DNA of 64,000 nt, taken from assembly GCA_910579735.1 (NCBI GenBank), contig CAJTUZ010000018.1, positions 13,820 through 77,819 on the forward strand, written 5' to 3'. Each line of letters opens with the position of its first letter. Position 1 is the first letter of the stretch. Below, piece after piece: positions 58,121-64,000 of the stretch. The translations under genes and the position numbers were made by a program. The DNA is from an uncultured Lachnospiraceae bacterium (GTDB taxonomy: Bacteria; Bacillota; Clostridia; Lachnospirales; Lachnospiraceae). The notes under the pieces are model-generated. The model ran no database searches and had not been told where the DNA came from. It saw nothing but the letters and a program-made list of their open reading frames with translations.

Positions 58121-59745
58121 TGTATTTAAACGATCAGGGAATAGAAGGAGCATCGAACAGACAGGAGTGGACGGGGAAAGGATATCGTCTCCCGGAATAT
58201 AACCGCAGTCAGGTAAGGGAACTGACTAAAGAGGCGCCTTTTTGGATCCATTTTGGGGCAGGCAATATTTTTCGTGCGTTCCAGGCGAATGTCGTACAGA
58301 ATCTTTTAAACGAAGGCGAACTCGAGAAGGGTCTTGTCGTTGTGGAAGGATACGATTATGAGATCATAGAGAAAGTCTACAATCCCCATGACGATCTGAA
58401 TATTCTTGTCACTTTAAAAGCAGATGGAAATATCGATAAAACGGTAGTCGGAAGCATTGTGGAATCGCATATTCTGGATACCGGGAATAAAGAAGAACGG
58501 GAGAGAATCGAGGAAATTTTCACAAAGGATTCTCTGCAGATCGTATCTTTTACCATTACGGAGAAAGGATACCAGCTTACGGACGCAAAAGGCCGGCTCT
58601 TTCCCGGCGTAGAAAAGGATTTTGCCGCGGGACCGGAAGCTGCCGCAAGTTATATGGGAAAAGTAACCGCATTATTATACAGGCGTTATCTGGACGGCCA
58701 AAAGCCGATCGCCATGGTGAGCATGGACAATTGTTCCCATAACGGCGATAAGCTGTATGTAGCCGTTACCGCATTTGCGGATCAGTGGGTGGGAAACGGT
58801 CTGGCGGAAGCGGGATTCTCGGATTATATCCGTGACCGCAGTAAGGTTTCATTTCCGTGGACGATGATCGATAAGATCACACCCAGACCCGATGCATCGG
58901 TTGAGGCGATCCTGACTAAAGATGGCGTTGCGGAACAGACACCGGTCGTTACTTCTGCAAATACTTATATCGCGCCGTTCGTCAATGCGGAGGAATGCGA
59001 GTATCTTGTCATAGAAGATGTTTTTCCAAACGGCAGGCCGGCGCTTGAGAAGGGCGGGGTTATCTTTACGAGCAGAGAGCGTGTGAACAAAGTGGAAAAA
59101 ATGAAAGTGTGCACCTGTCTGAACCCGCTGCATACGACACTTGCCGTATATGGATGCCTGCTCGGATATGAGAAGATTTCCGAGGAAATGAAAGATGAAG
59201 ATTTGAAGAAGCTGATAGAAACAGTCGGATATGAGGAAGGCCTTCCGGTCGTAGTCGATCCTGGAATCCTCGATCCGAAGGAATTTATTGATACGGTCAT
59301 CAATGTCAGGATACCCAATCCGTTTATGCCGGATACGCCGCAGCGTATCGCAACGGATACTTCGCAGAAGCTGGCGATTCGCTTCGGAGAGACCATTAAG
59401 GCCTATGAGGCCTCTAAGGAACTCCGTGTTTCCGATCTGAAGATGATCCCGCTTGTGCTGGCAGGGTGGCTGCGCTATTTAATGGCAATAGACGATAACG
59501 GGAATCCGTTTTCGCTCAGTCCCGACCCGCTGCTTGACGAAGTATGTCCGCATTTGCAGAAAGTCGTATTTGGTATGGGGGACGAAGTAAAAGACATTCT
59601 CAGGCCGGTTCTGGAGAATCAGAATATATTCGGCGTCGATCTGTATGAGAACGGTATGGCGGAATCGATCTGCGAATATTTTAAGGAGCTGAGTGCAGGA
59701 AAAGGAGCGGTCCGTGCGACGCTTGGGAAATATCTGAGAAAATAA
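58117..59745 (+). CDS. uxuB: D-fructuronate reductase (mannonate oxidoreductase)
   Basis: NAD-dependent reduction of D-fructuronate to D-mannonate; long-chain polyol dehydrogenase family. Rossmann start FWIHFGAGNIFRAFQANVVQ, SMDNCSHNGDKLYVAV, SFPWTMIDKITPRPD (catalytic Lys region), CLNPLHTTLAVYGCLLGY and C-terminal NVRIPNPFMPDTPQRIATDTSQKL. 542 residues, normal for the uxuB group in Clostridia. ATGA overlap with uxuA. Confidence 0.93.
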   Translation: MMYLNDQGIEGASNRQEWTGKGYRLPEYNRSQVRELTKEAPFWIHFGAGNIFRAFQANVVQNLLNEGELEKGLVVVEGYDYEIIEKVYNPHDDLNILVTLKADGNIDKTVVGSIVESHILDTGNKEERERIEEIFTKDSLQIVSFTITEKGYQLTDAKGRLFPGVEKDFAAGPEAAASYMGKVTALLYRRYLDGQKPIAMVSMDNCSHNGDKLYVAVTAFADQWVGNGLAEAGFSDYIRDRSKVSFPWTMIDKITPRPDASVEAILTKDGVAEQTPVVTSANTYIAPFVNAEECEYLVIEDVFPNGRPALEKGGVIFTSRERVNKVEKMKVCTCLNPLHTTLAVYGCLLGYEKISEEMKDEDLKKLIETVGYEEGLPVVVDPGILDPKEFIDTVINVRIPNPFMPDTPQRIATDTSQKLAIRFGETIKAYEASKELRVSDLKMIPLVLAGWLRYLMAIDDNGNPFSLSPDPLLDEVCPHLQKVVFGMGDEVKDILRPVLENQNIFGVDLYENGMAESICEYFKELSAGKGAVRATLGKYLRK

Positions 59746-59781
59746 CATAAAAATGGAAATGAAAGGAAATCGGGTTTAAAG

Positions 59782-60423
59782 ATGATGGAGATAGCGGAAA
59801 AGATTCATGAATATGGCGTGGTTCCGGTCGTTGTGCTGGATGATGCCAAAGATGCGGAAAAACTTGCCGATGTGCTTTGTGAAGAAGGCCTGCCCTGTGC
59901 GGAAGTGACGTTTCGTACTGATGCGGCGGGAGAAGCGATTCGTATCATGGCGAAAGCACATCCGGAAATGCTTGTCGGCGCAGGAACGGTATTAACGATA
60001 CAGCAGGTGGATCAGGCTCTTGAAGCAGGTGCAAAATTTATTGTCAGTCCGGGCTTTGATCCGGAGATCGTAGATTACTGCATCGATAAAAATATTGCGG
60101 TATTTCCGGGATGCGTTACTCCTTCGGAAGCGGCGCAGGCGGTCAAGAGAGGACTGAAAGTCGTGAAATTTTTCCCGGCCGGACAGTTTGGCGGGGTCAG
60201 TACGGTAAAAGCTCTGGCGGCGCCGTATACGAAACTGCAGTTTTTACCGACCGGAGGAGTCAATAAGGAAAATCTGCAAAGCTATTTAAGCTGTGATAAG
60301 GTCATTGCCTGCGGCGGAAGCTGGATGGTAAAAAAGGAATTGATAGAAAACGGCGGACTCGACCAGATCAGACAGATGGTCAAAGAAACGGTAGAAACCG
60401 TTCGGGCGATCCGAAATCAGTGA
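59782..60423 (+). CDS. kdgA: KDPG/KHG aldolase
   Basis: Class I aldolase splitting 2-keto-3-deoxy-6-phosphogluconate into pyruvate and glyceraldehyde-3-phosphate. CAEVTFRTDAAGEAI carries the catalytic Glu, GAGTVLTIQQVDQALEAGAKFIVSPGFD follows, and VKFFPAGQFGGVSTVKALAAPY holds the Schiff-base Lys. 213 residues. Start at 59782 or 59785. Confidence 0.95.
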   Translation: MMEIAEKIHEYGVVPVVVLDDAKDAEKLADVLCEEGLPCAEVTFRTDAAGEAIRIMAKAHPEMLVGAGTVLTIQQVDQALEAGAKFIVSPGFDPEIVDYCIDKNIAVFPGCVTPSEAAQAVKRGLKVVKFFPAGQFGGVSTVKALAAPYTKLQFLPTGGVNKENLQSYLSCDKVIACGGSWMVKKELIENGGLDQIRQMVKETVETVRAIRNQ

Positions 60424-60474
60424 GTGTGCGCAGTTTATAAGGACAAAGCGGAAAAATAGAGAGGGATGGATAAG

Positions 60475-61500
60475 ATGGGGAAAAGAATAGTTACATTCGG
60501 CGAGATCATGCTCCGGCTTGCACCGGAAGGATATTACCGTTTCGTACAGGCGGAACAGTTCGGGGCCACATACGGCGGTGGTGAAGCCAATGCTGCGGTA
60601 TCTCTGGCAAATTATGGATTTGACGCGGCATTTGTTACCAAACTTCCGCGGCATGAAATCGGCCAGGCGGCGGTGAATTATCTGCGCCGGTTTGGTGTGG
60701 ATACATCCGGTATTGTAAGGGGCGGAGAACGGGTAGGCATTTATTTTCTGGAAAAAGGCGCTTCACAGCGGCCTTCCAAGGTCATTTATGATCGTGCGGA
60801 TTCCGCGATCTGTAAAGCTTCCAAAGAAGACTTTGACTGGAAACAGATTCTGGACGGAGCGGACTGGTTTCATTTTACGGGGATCACACCGGCGTTAAAC
60901 GATACGGTAAGCGACATTTGCTTAGACGCATGTAAGGCGGCGCATGAGATGGGCATCACCGTTTCCTGTGACCTGAATTACCGTAAGAAGTTGTGGAGCA
61001 AAGAGAAAGCGGGAGAAGTCATGAGCAGGCTGTGCGAGTACGTGGACGTCTGCATTGCCAATGAAGAAGATGCCGGGGATGTGTTTGACATTCATGCGTC
61101 TGATACCGATATTACGGCGGGTAAAGTAAGTAAGGATGGATACAAAGAGGTGGCGCGGAAACTGGCTGACCGCTTTGGCTTTGCCAAAGTTGCGATCACG
61201 CTCAGGGAGTCGATATCGGCCAATGATAATAACTGGTCGGCCATGCTTTATGATGGAAACGGGTACTATTTCAGCAGACAGTATCAAATGCATATTGTAG
61301 ACCGTGTAGGCGGCGGAGACAGCTTCGGCGGCGGACTGATCGCGGCCGCATTAAACGGATACGGTCCGCAGGAGACGATCGAGTTTGCAGTAGCGGCTTC
61401 CTGCTTAAAACATTCTGTTGAAGGCGATTTTAATATGGTATCGATGGAAGAAGTAAGCGCTCTTGCGGGTGGAAATGCTTCCGGCCGTGTACAGCGCTGA
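60475..61500 (+). CDS. kdgK: 2-keto-3-deoxygluconate kinase
   Basis: PfkB/ribokinase-family sugar kinase phosphorylating KDG to KDPG. Begins GKRIVTFGEIMLRLAPEGYYRFVQ, with GGGEANAAVSLANYG, and the C-terminal PfkB signature VDRVGGGDSFGGGLIAA containing the anion hole and catalytic Asp. 341 residues. ATG at 60475 is preferred since AGAGGG lies about 9 bp upstream; ATG at 60466 touches that site. Substrate assignment rests strongly on the operon. Confidence 0.92.
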   Translation: MGKRIVTFGEIMLRLAPEGYYRFVQAEQFGATYGGGEANAAVSLANYGFDAAFVTKLPRHEIGQAAVNYLRRFGVDTSGIVRGGERVGIYFLEKGASQRPSKVIYDRADSAICKASKEDFDWKQILDGADWFHFTGITPALNDTVSDICLDACKAAHEMGITVSCDLNYRKKLWSKEKAGEVMSRLCEYVDVCIANEEDAGDVFDIHASDTDITAGKVSKDGYKEVARKLADRFGFAKVAITLRESISANDNNWSAMLYDGNGYYFSRQYQMHIVDRVGGGDSFGGGLIAAALNGYGPQETIEFAVAASCLKHSVEGDFNMVSMEEVSALAGGNASGRVQR

Positions 61501-61548
61501 TCTGAAAAATATGACATTTTTAGCGAAAGGTTGAATGGAGAAAGCATT

Positions 61549-62952
61549 ATGAGACGTTTCATGGATAAGGATTTCCTGTTAAAGACGGATACTGCGCAGA
61601 AGATATATCATCAATATGCGGAGAAAATGCCGGTCATAGATTACCATTGCCATATTGATCCGCGGGAGATCTATGAGGATATCAGATTTGATAACATTAC
61701 AAGGCTCTGGCTGGGAGCAGACCATTATAAGTGGCGTCTGATGCGGTGGGCAGGTATTGAAGAACGCTATATTACGGGAGATGCATCCGATAAGGAGAAG
61801 TTTATAAAATGGGCCGGGGCGCTGGAAGGCGCTATCGGCAATCCGCTTTATCACTGGTGTCATCTGGAACTGCAAAGATATTTTGATTATAACGGTATTT
61901 TGAATACGAAGACAGCGGAAACCGTATGGAATCTGTGTAACGAAAAGTTAAAGGAAGATGGTTTCAGCGTTAGAAATCTGATCACGCGTTCCCGTGTCAA
62001 CTTGCTTTGCACGACGGACGATCCGGCGGATTCCCTGGAGTGGCACCGGAAGCTGGCGCAGGATCAGAGTTTTGCGGTGCGGGTACTGCCGGCATGGCGG
62101 CCGGATAAAGCGTTTGCGCTGGGCAGGACGGATTACAGGGAATATCTGCTTAAACTGGAAGACGCTGCAGGCATGAAGATCAGCAGTTTTTCAGCACTTA
62201 TTGCAGCGCTGTGCAAACGGATGGATTTCTTTGCCTCAATGGGCTGCCGTGTATCGGACCACGGTCTTTCGTATGTTATGTACGCACCGGCATCCGAACA
62301 GGAGATCGAAAGGATCTTCCAGGATAGATTAAGAGGGAATATGCCGGCTCCGAAAGAAGAAGCGCAGTTTATATCGGCATGTCTGCTGAAGATGGGACGG
62401 GAATATCATAAGAGAAACTGGGTCATGCAGCTTCATTACGGTGTGAAACGTGATAACAACAGGAGACTGTTCAGCGCTGTCGGCGCCGACGCGGGCGTGG
62501 ACTGTATCGATAATTACACGCCTTCCGCACAGCTTGCCGATTTCCTGAATGCGCTGGATGTGACGAAGCAGCTTCCGAAGACGATCGTTTACTCCTTAAA
62601 TCCGATCGATAACGCGGCGATCGGCACCGTGATCGGCTGTTTTCAGGATGATTCCTGTATCGGGAAAATACAGCAGGGAAGCGCATGGTGGTTTAACGAT
62701 CACAGGAGCGGGATGGAAGAGCAGATGAGAAGTCTTGCAGCTTCCGGTCTGCTCGGCAGTTTTATCGGTATGCTTACGGATTCGCGGAGTTTCTTATCTT
62801 ATGTCAGACATGAGTACTTTCGCCGTATCCTGTGCAATTTGATCGGGGATCTTGTGGAAAACGGCGAGTATCCGGATGATGAAGAAGCGCTTGGCAGGAT
62901 CGTGGAAGGAATCTGCTATCATAATGCAATGACATATTTCGGATTTTCATGA
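61549..62952 (+). CDS. uxaC: Uronate isomerase
   Basis: Isomerises D-glucuronate to D-fructuronate and D-galacturonate to D-tagaturonate; amidohydrolase-superfamily member. Start RRFMDKDFLLKTDTAQKIYHQYAEKMPVIDYHCHIDPREI with metal-binding HCH, then DNITRLWLGADHYKWRLMRWAG, TTDDPADSLEWH, RVLPAWRPDKAF, SDHGLSY and MQLHYGVKRDNN. 467 residues. GGAGAAAG precedes the ATG. With uxuA, uxuB and kdgAK it completes the glucuronate branch; no uxaA/uxaB for galacturonate is in view. Confidence 0.95.
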   Translation: MRRFMDKDFLLKTDTAQKIYHQYAEKMPVIDYHCHIDPREIYEDIRFDNITRLWLGADHYKWRLMRWAGIEERYITGDASDKEKFIKWAGALEGAIGNPLYHWCHLELQRYFDYNGILNTKTAETVWNLCNEKLKEDGFSVRNLITRSRVNLLCTTDDPADSLEWHRKLAQDQSFAVRVLPAWRPDKAFALGRTDYREYLLKLEDAAGMKISSFSALIAALCKRMDFFASMGCRVSDHGLSYVMYAPASEQEIERIFQDRLRGNMPAPKEEAQFISACLLKMGREYHKRNWVMQLHYGVKRDNNRRLFSAVGADAGVDCIDNYTPSAQLADFLNALDVTKQLPKTIVYSLNPIDNAAIGTVIGCFQDDSCIGKIQQGSAWWFNDHRSGMEEQMRSLAASGLLGSFIGMLTDSRSFLSYVRHEYFRRILCNLIGDLVENGEYPDDEEALGRIVEGICYHNAMTYFGFS

Positions 62953-62974
62953 TCCGATGAAAGAAGGCGAAAAT

Positions 62975-64000
62975 ATGGGAAGATTAAAATTACCGAGGCT
63001 TTTGAATAACGGTATGGTATTACAACAGCGCAAAGAAGTGCGTATCTGGGGGAAAGATGAGCCCGGCAGAAAAGTCGCAGTTTCTTTTCTTGAAAAAGAA
63101 TACGTCAGTGATGTAAATGCGGATGGCGAATGGGAAGTTTTTGTACAGAAAACCGATGCCGGCGGGGCATATCAAATGGTGATCCGGGATGATGCCGGAG
63201 AAGAGAAGATAATTGATGATATTGTGGTAGGAGATGTCTGGATATGCGCCGGGCAGTCTAATATGGAACTGCCCATAAACAGAGTTATGGACCGCTATCC
63301 CGGGGAAATGGATCAGTGTGAAAACGGAAATATCCGTACGTTTAAGATTACGGAACACAGAGAATTTCATGCGCCTCTTGCAGAACATGAGAGCGGCGAA
63401 TGGAAAGCGGTGTCCCAAAAGACGCTTCCGGATTTTTCCGCAACGGCATATTTTTTCGCCAAACATATATACCGGATGACAGGCGTACCCGTGGGACTGA
63501 TCAATGCAAGTCTCGGCGGTTCGAGGATCGAATCCTGGATGGGACGGGATATGCTGGAAGGATATGACGACTTTCTGGAGAAGGCTGACTGCTATCGTGA
63601 TGATGATTTTGTAACGAAACGGCTGGCACAAAACGAACAGCAGGCAAATGCATGGCATGAACGTCTGGACGGTATGGATACCGGACTTTTGGAAAACTGG
63701 GAAAAGGGTCAAATGGATGTTTCCGAATGGAAGGAAATAGAGGTACCGTTCTTTTTTAACGATACGGATACGGAACTTAAAGATTTCATCGGCAGCGTCT
63801 GGTTTTATAAAGAGTTCACGGTGGGAAAACAGCTGGCCGGAAAAGCAATGAAATTGTGGCTCGGTACGATCGTGGACAGCGATACGGTATATGTAAACGG
63901 CGTTTTTGCGGGACATACCGATTATCAGTATCCGCCCAGAAAATATACGGTGCCGGAGGGCGTTTTACAGGAAGGCAAGAATGTTATCGTGATCCGTGTA
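62975..64000 (+). CDS. Sialate O-acetylesterase-family carbohydrate esterase, 3' end missing
   Basis: Starts at ATG 62975 after AAGAAGGCG and stays open to the window edge (342 codons). N-terminal beta-domain (LPRLLNNGMVLQQRKEVRIWGKDEPGRKVAV), then SGNH-hydrolase motif GDVWICAGQSNMELP with nucleophile Ser, PVGLINASLGGSRIESWMG, and an inserted jelly-roll segment (SVWFYKEFTVGKQLAGKAMKLWLGTIVDSDTVYVNG). These are the hallmarks of the SASA family, which includes acetyl xylan esterases. No signal peptide. Last visible gene of the hexuronate operon, 22 bp after uxaC, suggesting deacetylation of imported uronate-bearing oligosaccharides. Confidence 0.88.
   Translation, partial: MGRLKLPRLLNNGMVLQQRKEVRIWGKDEPGRKVAVSFLEKEYVSDVNADGEWEVFVQKTDAGGAYQMVIRDDAGEEKIIDDIVVGDVWICAGQSNMELPINRVMDRYPGEMDQCENGNIRTFKITEHREFHAPLAEHESGEWKAVSQKTLPDFSATAYFFAKHIYRMTGVPVGLINASLGGSRIESWMGRDMLEGYDDFLEKADCYRDDDFVTKRLAQNEQQANAWHERLDGMDTGLLENWEKGQMDVSEWKEIEVPFFFNDTDTELKDFIGSVWFYKEFTVGKQLAGKAMKLWLGTIVDSDTVYVNGVFAGHTDYQYPPRKYTVPEGVLQEGKNVIVIRV

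Noticed and set aside
63020..63916. 298-codon minus-strand frame at the right edge
   Set aside because: The plus strand carries a sialate O-acetylesterase-family gene with GQSNME and other motifs that runs off the window end.

Overview
The window reads as a chromosome segment of a spore-forming, low-to-mid GC member of the Clostridia, most likely family Lachnospiraceae. The basis is the gene content and order: a complete spoIIIA operon, spoIVB followed by a Spo0A-type gene, spoIIM-xerD, rimO-pgsA-cinA-recA-recX-rny, and xseA-xseB-ispA-dxs-tlyA-nadK-recN. Protein sequences are Firmicutes-like throughout, ATGA and TAATG start/stop overlaps are frequent, and AGGAGG-type ribosome sites are common. 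No tRNA, rRNA, CRISPR array or intact transposase was found. The assignment rests on recognised families and synteny only; no database search was run.

Layout. 1-3.0 kb: end of a type B carboxylesterase and a GH39 beta-xylosidase. 3.1-6.2 kb: HPr, a shortened PTS Enzyme I and rarA. 6.2-11.5 kb: spoIIIAA-AH, preceded by a SigE-like promoter. 11.6-15.8 kb: deoB, prfC and a transglutaminase-like lipoprotein. 15.9-26.1 kb: a long housekeeping run (Asp23 protein, nusB, xseA, xseB, ispA, dxs, tlyA, nadK, recN) ending in spoIVB. 26.1-30.8 kb: a Spo0A-like protein lacking most of its receiver domain, glgA, a flippase and two small coat-type proteins. 30.8-43.8 kb: rqcH (minus strand), then yicC-remA-gmk-rpoZ, rimO-pgsA-cinA, a strange low-complexity membrane protein, recA-recX and rny. 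43.9-52.2 kb: aminotransferase, Nudix hydrolase, spoIIM, xerD, aroF, spoVB, mnmA and a PHP phosphatase. 52.4-55.8 kb: glycolytic gap-pgk-tpiA. 55.9-64 kb: an AraC regulator divergent from uxuA-uxuB-kdgA-kdgK-uxaC and the start of a sialate O-acetylesterase-family gene.

How the parts fit. Both ends of the window deal with plant or host glycans. The right-hand operon encodes the full route glucuronate -> fructuronate -> mannonate -> KDG -> KDPG -> pyruvate + glyceraldehyde-3-phosphate, and the trioses can enter the adjacent gap-pgk-tpiA cluster. Esterases and the xylosidase at the edges would suit acetylated glucuronoxylan. The sporulation genes cover the mother-cell/forespore channel (SpoIIIA), the engulfment protein SpoIIM, the SpoIVB protease, a SpoVB-type flippase and coat-like proteins.

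Most unusual observations: (1) a Spo0A-like protein at the canonical spo0A position with the phosphorylatable core of its receiver deleted; (2) an Enzyme I lacking the HPr-binding helical domain, encoded next to a normal HPr; (3) a dispersed leader element carrying a fixed AAAGG-ATGG start context in front of asp23, xseB, the spo0A-like gene and recA, plus an orphan copy near araC; (4) a roughly 183-bp palindromic element with perfect 39-bp inverted ends inside the presumed 5' leader of aroF; (5) a Tyr/Gly/Asn-repeat and Asp/Tyr-rich membrane protein between cinA and recA; (6) tandem copies of the pgk 3' end before tpiA.
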